Below are positions 51,101 to 64,000 of a stretch of DNA of 64,000 nt, one piece after another (the first letter of the stretch is position 1; the number at the start of each line of letters is the position of its first letter). Below the pieces are notes generated by a model that was not told where the DNA came from, made no database searches, and worked only from the letters and a program-made list of their open reading frames with translations. The translations under genes and the position numbers were made by a program. Location: positions 3,316,979 to 3,380,978 of the forward strand of contig NC_087383.1 in assembly GCF_963675165.1 (NCBI RefSeq), in the 5' to 3' direction. This DNA comes from Halichondria panicea. Lineage: Eukaryota; Porifera; Demospongiae; Suberitida; Halichondriidae.

Positions 51101-54100
51101 ATTCTGGAAGCAAACGATAGAGATGAAAATGATATTACTTTCCGTGTTCTGAATGGAATTGAGAGTATTATTAGAATTAATCAGGACAGCACATCACCTA
51201 ATTCAACCAGAGCTGTTGTCTGGCTGAATAGTAGACTTGATTTTGAGCTTGGCTCTTCCTACTTGTTCCAGATTGTAGCAAATGATGGATTCCATTCTTC
51301 TAATCCAGCTCTCCTCCAAATTAGAGTTGTGCCCGTGAACGAACATCGCCCGATTTTCTCGTCAGGTTTCCTTGAAATAGAGATCCCTGAGAACACTCCC
51401 CCAGAGACGTATGCCATACCGATCTCTGCACATGACCTGGACAAAGATGTACTTACTGATAGTGAAGGTATTAACGCAACTTCTCACGGTATGCTCACTG
51501 AATTCTATATAGCCGGTGGGACAGCAAGCTCTTACTTCAAGTTCTTCAATCACACTACGGACGGCCGTGCCGTACTTACCAATACAGCTGTGTTAGACTA
51601 TGAATTTATCGATATTAACCTCGATCTCACATTGCAAGTTCGTGATGGTGGTGGATTAACAGCTTTCGAACCTCTGATAATATATTTTACTCTCTTCGAC
51701 CAAAACGATTTCTCCCCAGAATTTTACCAGGGTAGGAACCAAGTTGATGAGTATTCGGCTGAAGTACTTGAGAACAGTGATGGTCATGTGGTACGTGTGT
51801 ATGCTATTGATAGGGACAGCAGTTACCAGTACAGTGAGGTGTCGTACAGATTGATACTCACACAAGATCAACCATTTGATGTTGACAGTCAGGGGCTTAT
51901 ATTTATGACCCGACCTCTCAACTACGAGTCTGATCCTAGTGTGATGATATTCACTGTAGTAGCTGAAGATATCGGAGGCTTAAATGACACTGCTACGGTC
52001 ACAGTCAGTATTCGTGATGTGAACGAATTTGCACCAGCTTTCAATAGCAGTCAAATCACAATCTCCATCCCTGAAAATACCATTCCTAATTCCATAGTGC
52101 ATACATTCAGTGCCGTGGATAGAGACGGCAGTGACATTTATAGAACTGTTGGTGGGTATAGGGGCAGTGGTGTACCAGGCATCTTCTTCTTGGACGAGGT
52201 ATCAGGAGAGCTGTACCTGAACAGTGTGAATCTAGATTTTGAAACTGGTCAGGGAGAGTATAATTTTGAGGTGACAGTCTCTGATCTTGAAGGTTTGTCT
52301 TCGATCGCCAGTGTGACCGTGCAGGTCACTGATGTGAATGAGTATCCACCTGAGTTTGACCAGAATTCGTACTCTCTTACGATAGCTGAAAATTCCTTGC
52401 CAGATCCTCTACCAGGTTATCCGGATAATTTTCTCCTTCAATTAGTCGTGACTGATAGAGATGGAAGCAGTGGCTTGCCATCACTTGATATTTCACGGAG
52501 CGATATTTTTACAATTAATACCAATGGCTATCTCATCCTCAATTCAGAATTAGATTATGAAATTGATGATGTTTACGAGCTACAAGTAGTCGCTAATGAC
52601 GGTACCTACAACACAACAGCAGGCATCACGATCACTGTTATAAACGTGAACGACAACCGTCCCTTGTTTATTCAAACTAACTACACTATTTGTATTGTTG
52701 AGAATGTTCATCGAACTGACCGACAGGCACAGCTGTTATTCGAAGACTTTGATGCTGAATTAAACACACTTACCTTTGCAATGGACCCCCAAGTCCCTCA
52801 GTTTAATGTGACGGCCGATGGTGGTGTATATCTAACCACACCCCTGGACTACGAGAGCACTCCGTTAATAAAGTTTAACATTTATCTGTACGATGGTACA
52901 TTTAGGTCTATTTCTAACGCTTCAATTAGCGTGTACGTACTGGGAGTGAATGACTTTCACCCTCAATTTGAGACTAGAGAATTCCGGACCTCCATTAGAG
53001 AAGGAACACCCTCTCTGAGTACAATCAACTTTGATGATCCCTTCTTTGCAATAGATATGGATGCACCTAACCTATACACTGAAATCTGTGTGCCCAACTA
53101 TATCCCTGTTGATACGCTAGGAGCCGAAAACACGGTGAAATCAGCTCTTTCATACACAATTTTAGAGCAGAATGTCCCATTTGAAATTTCCGTCAATGAG
53201 GGTACTGGATTACCTTATATTGAATTAACAAGAGAGCTCGATTTTGAAACTGAAAGGCACGAGTATGCACTGACTGTTGTTGTCACTGACGGTGAATTTG
53301 AGAGTATACTGCCGGCTAGAATAATTATAAATTTGCTGAATGATGACGATAATTCCCCTGAATTTGAAAAGATCTCGTATCAGTTCTCTCTCTTTGAAAA
53401 CTCACTCGAATTCTTAGCAACAATTACAGCCACAGATGCAGATCAGATGGGAGATATAACCTACTCCATAACCGAACTGTCTGAGGTCAATTTTCAGTTC
53501 AACATTGATACTGCCAACGGTACAATTTTCAGTGAGGGGCCATTCGATTTCGAGGCATACCCTAATGGAATAAATTTCACGCTTACAGCTACCGACAGCG
53601 GCGGACATGTAGCAGAGGCTATTGTTACGCTATTGCTGGTTGATGTGAATGATGTTGAACCTGTCTTTCTACAGCCTCTATACAATTTCTTTGTCCCTGA
53701 GGATTCTCAAATTGGAGAAACAGGCCATTTTGTTAGCGCCATAGACGGTGATGTATCAGAACGGTACCACACTATTACGTCATACACTGTCATCAATGCT
53801 AATACTTCAGTGCATCTACCGTTTGAAATCGGCCAAAATGGACAGCTGCTGTTGACGAGGGAACTAGACTATGAGACTGGAGTTAGAATGTATCACTTCA
53901 ATGTAGCCGCTATAGACGGTGGTGGGCTATCCTCTGTACCAGTGCAAGTTGTTGTCATAGTTACAGATGTACTTGATACAGCTCCGTGTCCTACAAAGAA
54001 TACTTATGCGGCTTCTGTTGTAGAAAATGTTGTACCCACTCTGCCGCTAATAATTGTACAACTTGATACCACATCTCAGTTTGAACAGTCTCAACTAATT

Positions 54101-57100
54101 TACGAATTAACTCCTCAAAGAGACGAGTTTGTTTTCAGAGAAAGCGGAGCACTCTATCTAACTTCACCACTAGACTATGAGAGAGAATCTGAACTAGTTT
54201 TCAACTTAACCGTTACATACGGCACGTTTAGTTGTCCTATCTCAACAGCTGTCAATGTGAGAGTTATCGATGTGTTTGACGTAAGGCCAGAGTTCACAAA
54301 GTCCTCCATTGATGTCACTGTACGGGAAAACGTTGCTGCAGTGGACATAACTTTTCTCAGCCTAGTTGACTCGGGGGATGAGCAGCCTCCTATTTTGCAA
54401 TATATCCTCTCTCCTTCCGCTGTACCATTTCTTGTAACGGGTGGATATTTGCGCTCAACTCATCCACTTGATGCCGAACAAAAGACAAATTACACCTTTG
54501 ACGTCTTTGCCGTCTCCATTGGCAACCTCACATCAGATCCCATCCGTGTAACTGTACTGATTGAAGATGAGAACGAATTTGTTCCCGAATTTACACAAGA
54601 AGTGTACGAGCTCATTTCCCCTGAGGATATACCTGTTAACCAAGAAGTGCTCAGAGTTGAAGCTACTGATCTTGACGCTGGCATTGAGTACGGTACCGTG
54701 ACATACTCTATTGCTTTCATACCGGGTAGTGTACCCATTCCATTCGCTGTTTCTGGCACCACCGGTTCTGTGTATCTCAACACGTCTCTTGACTATGAAA
54801 CGCTATCTGAGCTAGACTTTTACATTTTTGGTATTGATGGTGGTGGTTACGAATCTTCTACGCGGGTGCATGTTATAATTACAGATGTGAACGAACACCC
54901 CCCTCAGTTTGAACAACCATCTTACACCATTCAAATAGAAGAAGGAGGAGATGAAGATTACGAATTGTTCACATTTGACCAACTCGCTAGTGATTTGGAT
55001 GGTAGTCGTGTCTTTGGAACTGTCGTTGGTTATGAACTGATGCCCCACAGCGATCAAAAACTTCCCGTAACTGTCTCAGAATTTGGTGATATAATCACTA
55101 ACGAATTTGCTGCTGATATCGACTATGATACTGGAGATAGAGAGTTTCATTTTCAGTTGGTAGCTCGAGATGGAGGTGGACTTATATCTGAGCCAGTTAA
55201 CGTTACCTTGGAGGTTATCAATGTGAACGATTTGGCACCTATTATTCAGCAACAGATTGTAATCAGAATACCTCATACCACTCCTCTTTTTACAGAGATA
55301 GCCGATTTGTCAGAGTACGTGGTGGATCCTGATAATGGCATAACCCCGATTCAATATTTCATCATAAGTGAAGAAACTGCTGAATTTGAAGTGGAGGAAA
55401 TAAATGGCACACTTAGTATCGTGGAAGAACTACAAATCACTGGTAACTCTCCACACCAAATATTTGTGGTTTTGTTTGATGATGATTTCTATTCCCGTGT
55501 TTCCACTATTGAAGTTTACGTTTTCAATACCAGCAACCTCAGCCCGTACTTCAATAAAACCAGATACAATATCACAATCCCTGAGAATTCTGTGCCCTCA
55601 GATTTTCAATTGACTCTACTAGCATTTGATGAAGATGCTATTGGGTATAGCGATCCATATGATATTCCAGAATCAGGGAGAATTGCATCTTACCAATTTA
55701 TTCTAGGTCCTATGTTTGAAAATCCATTCACTCTATCTTTTGTCAATCCTGACACTGGCTCTACTACTCTGTCTCTGAGTCGGCCATTGGATTTTGAGTC
55801 GGAATGTGAGTTCACACTAAGAATCAGTGCTGCAGACGGAAGTGGTAGAGATTCATCCAACCATGTCGAAGTAACTATCACAGTCTTAAACGAGAATGAA
55901 AATATTGCTACATTCCCCTCTGATGACTATTTCATTGATTTAGAAGAAAACTCTCTCCTCCGAAGAGATCTTAAAGTGATGGATCTTGATCGAGAGGGTG
56001 TTTGTGGTGAGCTAAACACAAACCCTCTCAAGTACTCCCTGATATTTCCATCGAATACAAACCCTCCATTTGAAGTATCTGACTCCGGTATTGTACAGAG
56101 TACAAGAGTGTTTAATTTCGAGCAAGACCCCACCCAGTATACATTCGAGGTGGTGGTTATCGATGGTGACTTCTCTGATTCTGCTACTATATCCGTGTCC
56201 GTTATCGATCAAAATGAACACAGTCCCACCCTTGAACAAGCCGAGTACACAAGAACAGTCAGTCGTGATGCAACACCTGGAACGATTGTACTCACACTAA
56301 ACGCTACCGATGAAGATGCTGGTGATGTCTACGGCAATGTGGTGGACTTTAAACTTATTTCACTATCAACTCCATTTTCAGTACGCTCAACTGGAAAACT
56401 AGAAGTTGTGTCCCCACTGGAGGCTGGTGTTAACAGCTATAGATTACTAGTAGTTGCAATAGATGGTGGAGAAAGACAGTCGGAAACACCCTCAGTTGTT
56501 AACATTGAGGTCATTGAAAAGATGCCAACACCACTCCCTACGTTTCTTCAAATCAATTACACCCTCACTGTGACCGAGGTGGCAGCTGCCTCTTCGTTTG
56601 TACCCATCCCTATCGGACATATTCGAGTTTCTGAAAGCTCTCAATCATACTCCTTTGAGGTATCGCCTAGCAACTCACCTTTCCGAGTCAACTCAACTGG
56701 CACAGTTTTAATGACACAAGCACCTGATTATGAGCAGATCCCAATGTTTGAATTCTCTGTAAGGATTTCTGATGGAGCCCAATTTTCTACAGAGCAAGCT
56801 CGTGTGCTAGTGATGGTAGTGAACATCAACGACCATTCGCCATTCTTTGCAGGCCCTCGGCAATTCTCTTTACCAGAAAACTCTATTCGTCAATTCCAAG
56901 TATCTGCCCTAGACTTAGATCATGGTGTGTACGGTCAACTCAGTTACAGATTAATTGATGGAATTACTAACTTTAGAATCGATCAAAATGGCTCTCTACT
57001 GAATCTCCGACATTTTGACTATGAAAATGACGAAGAAATATTTGTAATAACGATAGAAGCTGAAGATGATGGAGGCCTCAAGGGAAATGCAACATTTGTA

Positions 57101-60100
57101 GTTGAAGTGACGGACGAGAATGAATTCCTTCCTGTTTTTGAGAGCAATGAGTACAATGCAACTGTTGTTGAGAACTATGTTGGTCAGGTTCGCATGATAA
57201 CTGCAGTGGATAGCGATGGTGGAAGTGTGTTCGGATCGGTAACATACACGCTGGAGATAAACTCGGCCTTATTCGATATTGACCCAACCTCTGGTGAAGT
57301 TGAAGTCACAGGCATTTTAGATTTTGAGGCCTTGCTGAGTGACTCGATAGATATTGTTGTGATGGCAACTGATGGTGGCGGGTTAGAGAGTAAGGCCACT
57401 GTGCGAGTGTACGTATCAGACGAGAACGAATTTGCCCCCGTGTTTGCCGAGTCTGCATATAACCAGTGTATTAATGGTACTCCTTCTATTGGTGATATTG
57501 TGCTAACGATATCGGCTATTGACTCTGACAGAGGAGACAATTTTGGCTCCGTAACAAACTATAGAATTCTCAATTCCTCGCCACCTTTCAGAATTGATGC
57601 TCAAGGGCAAATCACGGTATCAGAACAGCTGGAGGGACAACGAGGGGATGTGTATGAGTTTGATGTAATTGCTGTCGATGGCGGAAGAAGGAGCTCGCAG
57701 CCCGTGACCGTATCTCTCGTCTTGTGTACTCAGGTTATCAACAGTCCGCCATATTTCACACAGCTCATTTACAATGTTGTCGTGACCGAAGAGACGCTAC
57801 CTTCAGAGCCGATTGTGCAGCTGCTTGCAACCGATGATGCGTTTAATCTTACCGTTCCAGAAATCACATTTGAGCTCCTTAACCACCTGTCTTTGTTCAG
57901 GATAAATCGTGAGGGAAGTATGTGGCTGACTACACCACTTGACTTCGAGCAGGTGACAGAGTATGTTGTTAAAGTGAGAGCATCTGATGGTAGCCACTTT
58001 AGCGAAGACAACGCCACTGTGCTTGTATCAGTGTACCCCGTGAATGAGCATAGGCCCAGATTTGATCAGGATGTCTACCGAACTGTACTAGCTGAAAATT
58101 CACCCCCTGGTTCTCTCCAGATTGAGTTTGTGCTCAGTGACGAAGATAATAATCCACCCAATGAAATAATCTCGCAACTAGGTGGTCACGGTGATGTTCA
58201 GTCCGTCATTTTCCACTCTGGCAATTACCAAAATTTCAATTTATCGTACGACCAAGAATCACAAGTGGCCCGTATCACAAATTTAATGTCATTCGATTTT
58301 GAGACTAGTCCTGAGCAAATATCATTCAAAGTGATAGCACAAGATGGTGGACTGTTAAACTCACTGCCAGTGCAAGTGCAGTTATCTCTCATTGATATAA
58401 ATGATGTAAGACCCGTCTTTCAACGTCTTGTTTATCAGTTTTCCATCTTAGAGAACTCTAGAGGAATAATTGGCGAAGTATCTGCCGTTGATACCGATAT
58501 TAGCTCCGAATTCAACCAGATATCATATGCCATCACACATGGTGATGTTCCAGTGCCATTCACTATTCATCTTAACGGCTCACTCGAGCTGCTACGGGAA
58601 CTAAACTACGAGGTTGATGAATCTTTCTTCGAATTCTCTGTCTTAGCGACTGACAAGGGTGGACTTGACAGCTCAGCAAGTGTTGAAATAACTATACTAG
58701 ATGTGAACGAATTTCAGCCAATTATCGAAAATCCACCAACCTCATTTGAGATTATGGAGAACATTCCTATAGGTACTGTCATAGCAACAATCACAGCCTC
58801 CGATGAAGATGCTGGTGATTTTGGACAGCTAGAGCCTCCACAAATCATCGGCCCATCTCATTTTCTTGGTATACTATCAAATGGCTCACTATTCATCGAG
58901 TCTGCTGTCGACTTTGAGGCTCTTATCGAGGCATTTTTCAACATCACAATAGAAGTTTGCGACATTGGCCAACTTTGTGTGAATCACAGAATAGCAGTGT
59001 CGGTACTAGATGCTCACGACCTACCCCCGATGTTTAGTACTCACGAATACACGGTTGTAATCAGCGAAGAGCAGTTCCCTGATCCAATTCCTGACTTCCC
59101 TCAAAATGCCCTTCTAAAACTCCAACTCGACATGCAAAACTCATTCTCACTAACATTCACGTTCCAAACCAGCTCAAGCTCTCTGTCTGTAGATCAAAAT
59201 GGTTACGTCATCTTGTTGTCCCCCCTCGACTTCGAAACCGATCCACCTGTCAACGTACTGATCGTTGAAGCGTTTGATGGTACACTCAGAACAGCTCAGC
59301 CGGCTATCGTTACTGTGACTACTATCAATGTGAACGACAATCCCCCAACTTTCATATCACCTCCAACTCAACCATTCTGGGTGAGCGAGAACAGTATACC
59401 CGAAGTTCCCCTCTATACCTTTCTTGCTGAAGATATTGACGACCCTCTAGCAGTGATCAGCTTTCATATTTTGAATACCACAGAGCCGCAAAGAGAAATT
59501 TCAGGAGGCTCTTTCGTTATTATGGAGGATGGCAGCCTCCATCTCGAAGAAGCATTGGATTATGAGATGGTGCAGATGATTGAGTTAACGGTTGTTGCTA
59601 ACGATAGCATGCTGTTATCAGATCCCATCATGGTTATGATCAATATAATCGGGCAGAACGACAATGCTCCTGTATTTAAGACAAACTACATAACTGCAAA
59701 TTTGTCTGAAAATAAAGTCCCTGGTACCTTGAGTGTAAAAATACTTGCACAAGATGCTGACCTTCCCAATATTGCTTTCGGTCAGGTGATAGCAGACAAT
59801 GTCCGCTACGAAATTATCTCTTCTTCTGCTCCATTTGCTGTGAACTTTAACGAACAAACTGGAGAAGGGACAGTGACCAATGAAATCATGTTTAATTATG
59901 AGACTATGGAAACAAATTACGAGCTTCAAATAAGAGCTATAGATAGCGAAGGCCTGGAATCAGTAACGCCTGTCACTGTGGTCATCAACATTATTGACGT
60001 GAACGAGTTTCCACCTGAATTTGATCGCGAGTTGTACAACAGCACGTTGGTCGAAGGTTCTTCTGTTTTTGAATTGACTGTGAGAGCCACTGACAACGAT

Positions 60101-63100
60101 GGTAGCCTCGAACACAGCTCTATAAGATACTCAATATTTCAAGAAGAGTTCCGAGCAAACTTTTCCATCTCTGAAATTGGTCAACTAGAGCTACTCACAG
60201 AGTATGACTATGAGCTAGGCCCCGAGTATATTGATTTTGCAGTACTGGCTGAAAACATTGATGGCCAATTAGCTTCTGTAGCAAGCGTACACATTCAAGT
60301 TTTGGACAGAAATGACCACAGCCCAAATTTTGAGAGAACTTCCTATAACCTCTCAATATCAGAAGACCAAGAGATTAATGTTTCTGTTCTCCAAGTCATT
60401 GCAGTTGATGGAGACAAGAGTGAGGAATATGGAAGCATACAAATGTACTCATTTTTAACTGACAATGAAGAACTGCCGTTCAGTATAGACTCCCAAACTG
60501 GTGATATCATTTTGACTACTGCTGTGGATTACGAGCTGGGAGCGATCGAGTATACAGTAACTATCCGAGCTGAAGACAGTGAAGGATTATTTGGAGTAGC
60601 TAGTTTGTTCATCAGTATCATGGATATAAACGATAATCCAGCTTGCCCTGTTGACTCACACCTCACAGCTTCAGTAATAGAAAACACTCTACCAGATGGT
60701 CCCTTGTTGACTATAAATGTCAGCGACCCGGATCAATTGCAAACTACAATTCAATTCACTGTGATTAGTGATTATTCTTCTCAATTTACGATTAATTTCG
60801 ATGGAGACTTGTATCTTGTGCAAGCTCAAGACCACGAGAGTTTGTCATCCCTACAACTAAATATACAAGTTACAGATGACACGCTTGTGTGTCCATTTCT
60901 ACTGAATATATCAATTAGTATTGATGATGTGAATGACAACAGTCCGCAGATATTCCCACCATCCGCAGAACTATCGATCGCAGAAAACAATGTCGACCTT
61001 ATCCTCACAACATTCACAGCATTTGACCTGGACAGTTCACCGGAATTCTCCACCATTTCTGGGTATCTTGTTGAATCACAAGAATCCGGAGCAGCCGTTC
61101 CCTTCACAATTTCTAACGCAGGTGTATTGAGTGCTGAAAGGTCTTTGGATGCAGAAGCTGACCCTGCCGTATTCAGACTGTTTGTATATGCTATTGATGG
61201 CCAAGGACTGAAATCAGTACCATCAAATATTACAGTGTATGTTGAGAATATTAACGATCACCAGCCGCTATTTCAACAAACTGAGCACTATGTGCCTTTG
61301 CATGTGGACACGCCTAGAGGCACTAAGATTCTACAAGTGACAGCTGATGATGATGACATTGGTCTCTATGGTGAAGTAACATACATCTTGCTTGACAGTA
61401 CACCCTTCTCAATTGATGCAGTGAGTGGCAGTATTTACACGGCGACTAACTTTGACAGTGAAACTGAAAGGAATATGTTTGTGTTTACAATTGTTGCCAC
61501 TGACGGTGGAGGATTTATGGCTATCACTACAGTTACTGTGGAGTTAACAATCGATGAAGTGTTTGTTCCGGAAATAGAACAGCTCAATTATACCACTTGC
61601 ATTGATGAGAATACACAATTGAGGACTCCTGTACTAACCATACAAGTTGCAGGCACTCAGAATTATACCGTCGGCTTTCGAATACGATCTGATGAGGCAA
61701 TTCCATTTGAAATTAACTCACAAGGAGTAGTCCTCACAAGCAGCTTCCTCACTGACTTTGAATCTGGGAAAATCCTGTATACTTTCTCTGTGCTGGCACT
61801 AAATGGTGATGTTTCATCAGAGCCAGTAATGGTGACTGTGTGTGTTAATAACGTGAATGACAACCCTCCATTCTTTCAGGAAATAGTAATGGCCATCTCA
61901 CTTGAAGAAGGATACACTGGATTTGTAACTGATATTGAAGCTCTCGATCCAGATGGGCCAGTTACTATAGTGACGTACAGCTTAATCGGTAGCACTCGTA
62001 ACTTTAGGCTTTTCTCAAATGGCAGTCTCTACCTTGAGAGCCCACTTGACTACGAGCTAGCCAACGAAGCTACAATCAGTGTAATTGCAAACGATACACA
62101 ATTCCAATCTAAAGCATTACAATTAACAGTGACTGTTATAAACATAAACGACAATTCTCCCGAATTTGTGAATACAGCTTACACCATGGAGCTACTTGAA
62201 AACGAGCCAGCATCAACGATCATTGAAGTGCTGAGAGCCACTGATGCAGATGCCTCAAAAAACTTCTTACCTCAACCAGCATTTGCTCAAATCGTGAGAT
62301 ATGAAATACTAGAAAGTGACGTTCCATTCGAAGTTCGTCTAGACCCAGGGACACGCAACGGACTGCTAGTTAACACCAGAGTGATTGATTTTGAAACTGA
62401 TGAGTGCTCATACAATTTTTCAGTAGCTGCTGTGGACGGGGGTGGTTTGTATTCAGAAGTTAATGCCAGTATCAGCGTCTTGATTCAGAATCAGAATGAC
62501 AACGAGTTGAAATTTGATAACGAGACTTACTACTTCATGCTATCTGAAAACACAGCTGGTCCTCTTGGAAGTATTAAAGTGACAGACAAAGATTATTTAG
62601 CGATGAAGAGATGTCCCATTTCTCAATCAAACTCGTTATCGGACATTGTATATACTGCCTTTGGCCAAGAGGGGACAGTGACTGTAGATAATGAGGGACA
62701 GCTGCTAGTAACGCAGCCACTGGACTATGAGACATCAAACAGACAATTAGAAGTTGTGGTATCTGCAATTGATGGATTTTACAGTGCCATAGCAACAGTG
62801 TTTATTGCCCTAGTCGATGTGAATGAGTTTTGCCCAGATATAAGAGAAACAGTTGCTACTGTGCGTATTCCTGAGTCTACAGTAGCAGGAAATGAGATAT
62901 ACCGGATAGTTTCCATGGACGCTGATGGAGATGGTGATAACAGCAACACTCTTTTTGAAATCGTGTCCAACAATACACAGCTACCATTTTCAGTGACTGA
63001 AGATGGAGGGATAGTTTTGCTAAATAAAATTGACTTTGATAGAAATCAATCCTTTTATTCATTCCTTGTTCGTATCTATGACAACAGCGGAGACTGCAAT

Positions 63101-64000
63101 GGTATATTCATCACACTTCGAGTTGAAGTCACCAACGTAAATGATGAGCGGCCATATTTTGTGGAGACTTCTTATTCATTTGTTGCATCCGAGTCCCTTC
63201 AACCAAATTCTCTCGTTGGCCTCATATCTGCAAGAGATTTAGACATGTTTCGATCTGAGTTCAGTTTTACTCTCCAGCCAAGTAGTGTACCCTTCTCGAT
63301 CAATTCCTCTGGATATCTCGTCCTAGAAGAAGCGTTGGACTATGAAGAGACCAGTAGGTACAGCTTCGTTGTGCAAGTGAGTGATGGTGAGCTGAGAGCA
63401 ATGGAGCCTGCCGAAGTCATTGTTACCGTTGGAAATGAAAATGACCATCCCCCTGAATTTATTGGCCCCTTTGTTTTCAACCTACCTGAGAATGAACTGA
63501 CGTCTTTCTTCGTAAATGTCATCGACAGAGATGACGGAGAAATGGGTGAAATCACACACTACTCAATAAACTCATCGAGAAACGATATCTTTACAATTAA
63601 CGATCAAGGTGCTATTTCGAACATGATTGCACTAGACTATGAGTTGATGAGTGACAGTGCTTTACCTCATGTTTTTACGCTAAATGTGTGTGCCTATGAT
63701 AGTGGTGACAAGAGATCATGTGATGACTTCACAGTGATACTTCAGGATGTGAACGACAACACACCACAGTTTACAAGACCCGTCTATACAGTTGAAATCC
63801 TTGAGGGTGAAAGTCTAGACAACATTATACAAGTACAAGCCACAGACCTTGATAAGAGTGCAATATTCAGTCAAGTACAGTACAGTTTTGAAGATTCTAG
63901 TCTCACTCTAGCTGCTCAATACTCACTCACTTTGAGTGACAATGGCGTGCTGTCCTCAACTCATGTGTTTGATTACGAATCAGATTCCATTCAGATTGTA
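29489..64000 (+). CDS. Giant cadherin, N-terminal part; C-terminus beyond the window
   Basis: Cell-surface calcium-dependent adhesion protein. Exons: 29489-29646, 30101-30275, 30380-30512, 30626-30637, 30857-30946, 30993-31024, 31082-31273, 31348-31401, 31454-31537, 41825-41903, 42327-64000 and onward. Phases agree at every junction, giving at least 7561 codons. The start is followed by a hydrophobic signal peptide (HILLLLAILAVAG, then Cys). Residues about 20-330 form a cysteine-containing region I do not recognise. From exon 11 the protein is a chain of about 110-residue cadherin repeats, each with LDYE/LDFE, ATDxDG-type and DxNDxxP/DxNExxP linkers; I counted about 65 linkers to the window end, some degenerate. 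No transmembrane, EGF or laminin-G domain has appeared yet. Known Fat and Dachsous proteins have about 34 and 27 repeats. Whether exons 1-9 truly join exon 10 across the 10.3-kb intron rests on phase and orientation only. Confidence 0.85.
31708..41446 (-). CDS. TRANK1-like: TRANK1-like: TPR + ankyrin + SF1A helicase + helical/TPR-like region + zinc-finger motif (7 exons), nested in cadherin intron 9
   Basis: Exons on the minus strand: 41369-41446, 41028-41309, 40043-40220, 39181-39945, 36185-39120, 35190-35807, 31708-34863; phases agree and give 2670 residues. The start MSGYTLQSCPPGYPNC leads into TPR-like helices (VHLKQKDYKEALWEYEHC, AYDCYKKSFEIEK). Ankyrin repeats cross the exon 4/5 junction (ELIKVGANVEG, LIVATHLALKTG, NGLTPLQIAEQ). 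A low-complexity linker follows. The helicase core has Walker A GRSGTGKT (877-884), IDEAQDF (Asp1220-Glu1221), LAGDTAQTI, NHRSHSGI, CKGLEFNDV and VTRAKRYIW. The C-terminal part is helical, with CIICDEP...H...H near residue 2520 and a charged end. Order and content match TPR and ankyrin repeat-containing protein 1. The junctions at FTDT/NQD and at QEV/YT are shared with the upstream paralogue. The cellular role of the family is poorly defined. Confidence 0.88.
34979..35180. mobile_element. Second copy of the ATATTCGTGG MITE, intron 6 of the nested TRANK1-like gene
   Basis: Nearly the same order of blocks as 25187-25394 (GTAATTTTCGTG, GGTCTGACCACGAATATTTT, CCTGCAGTGCAAGCTCCAACC, TGTCTCAATATTGCTGAACC). 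It sits in a different intron from the copy in the paralogue, so it inserted separately. Confidence 0.8.
36080..36114. repeat. (CA)n microsatellite
   Basis: About 17 CA units in intron 5 of the nested TRANK1-like gene, just downstream of the donor at 36184. Confidence 0.9.
40391..40413. repeat. (TG)n microsatellite
   Basis: About 11 TG units in intron 2 of the nested TRANK1-like gene, followed by further TG-rich sequence. Confidence 0.85.
41929..42090. mobile_element. Degenerate relative of the GCGCGAAATTTTCGAGG MITE
   Basis: The left end GTATAGCGCGAAATTTTCGAGG matches the element at 6031-6268. A second partial copy of the terminus (GTATAGCGCAAAATTTA) occurs inside, and the right end is decayed (GTGCCTCAAAAATGTC). 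Located in cadherin intron 10. Confidence 0.65.
42327..64000 (+). other. Single uninterrupted cadherin-repeat exon, at least 21.67 kb
   Basis: The frame set by the acceptor at 42326 matches cadherin linkers checked along the exon, for example GAC at 50372 and GAT at 63746, both whole codons from 42329. No stop in this frame was found, and only antisense shadow frames close within the region. This is one exon of at least 7224 codons, in a locus whose other exons are 12 to 192 bases long. A minimal R-x-x-R site (R-F-T-R, 44516-44527) lies in a cadherin-poor stretch near residue 1067; whether it is cleaved is unknown. Confidence 0.88.

Noticed and set aside
43442..63555. Many minus-strand open frames of 60-120 codons across the cadherin exon
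   Set aside because: They are antisense shadows of the long plus-strand coding frame, with no family resemblance or splice logic.
1..64000. CRISPR arrays, prokaryotic operons, integrated viral genes
   Set aside because: None seen. Tandem repeats lack spacer structure, and no polymerase, capsid, integrase or reverse transcriptase reading frame was recognised.

Overview
The window is eukaryotic and almost certainly metazoan: AT-rich DNA, intron-dense genes with canonical GT-AG splice sites, many small inverted-repeat (MITE-like) elements, and families such as an ATP8B-type lipid flippase, SUB1/PC4, TRANK1-like helicases and a cadherin. Introns of a few hundred bases, a giant cadherin and an apparent CARD-helicase fusion suggest an early-branching animal, most likely a demosponge. 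That placement is inference, not proof.

Layout. (1) 414-17972, plus: a complete class I P4-ATPase (phospholipid flippase), reconstructed here as 36 coding exons and 1380 codons before the stop. Its largest intron holds an antisense, twice-frameshifted hypothetical gene (10837-11935). (2) 18310-20004, minus: a complete 4-exon SUB1/PC4 transcriptional coactivator of 112 residues, convergent with the flippase; two of its introns carry MITE-like elements. (3) 21159-28870, minus: a 3-exon TRANK1-like protein of 2432 residues, with a CARD-like N-terminus, an SF1A (UvrD-like) helicase core, a helical/TPR-like region and a C-terminal zinc-finger-like motif. (4) 29489-64000, plus, running off the window: a giant cadherin. 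Signal peptide and N-terminal region lie on small exons; after exon 10 a single exon stays open from 42327 to the window end (at least 21.67 kb, roughly 65 cadherin repeats). (5) 31708-41446, minus, nested wholly inside cadherin intron 9: a second TRANK1-like gene of 2670 residues with the more usual TPR + ankyrin N-terminus on the same helicase core.

How the parts relate. The two TRANK1-like genes are tandem paralogues that share exon junctions but differ in N-terminal modules, and they flank the first nine cadherin exons. The CARD-bearing copy is divergent from the cadherin across about 0.6 kb that could act as a shared promoter. The flippase and SUB1 look like ordinary housekeeping genes. 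The points most worth attention are the CARD + SF1 helicase architecture, the size and single-exon encoding of the cadherin ectodomain, and the nested antisense arrangement. All exon structures were read by eye from splice sites, phase and protein homology; no transcript data were available.
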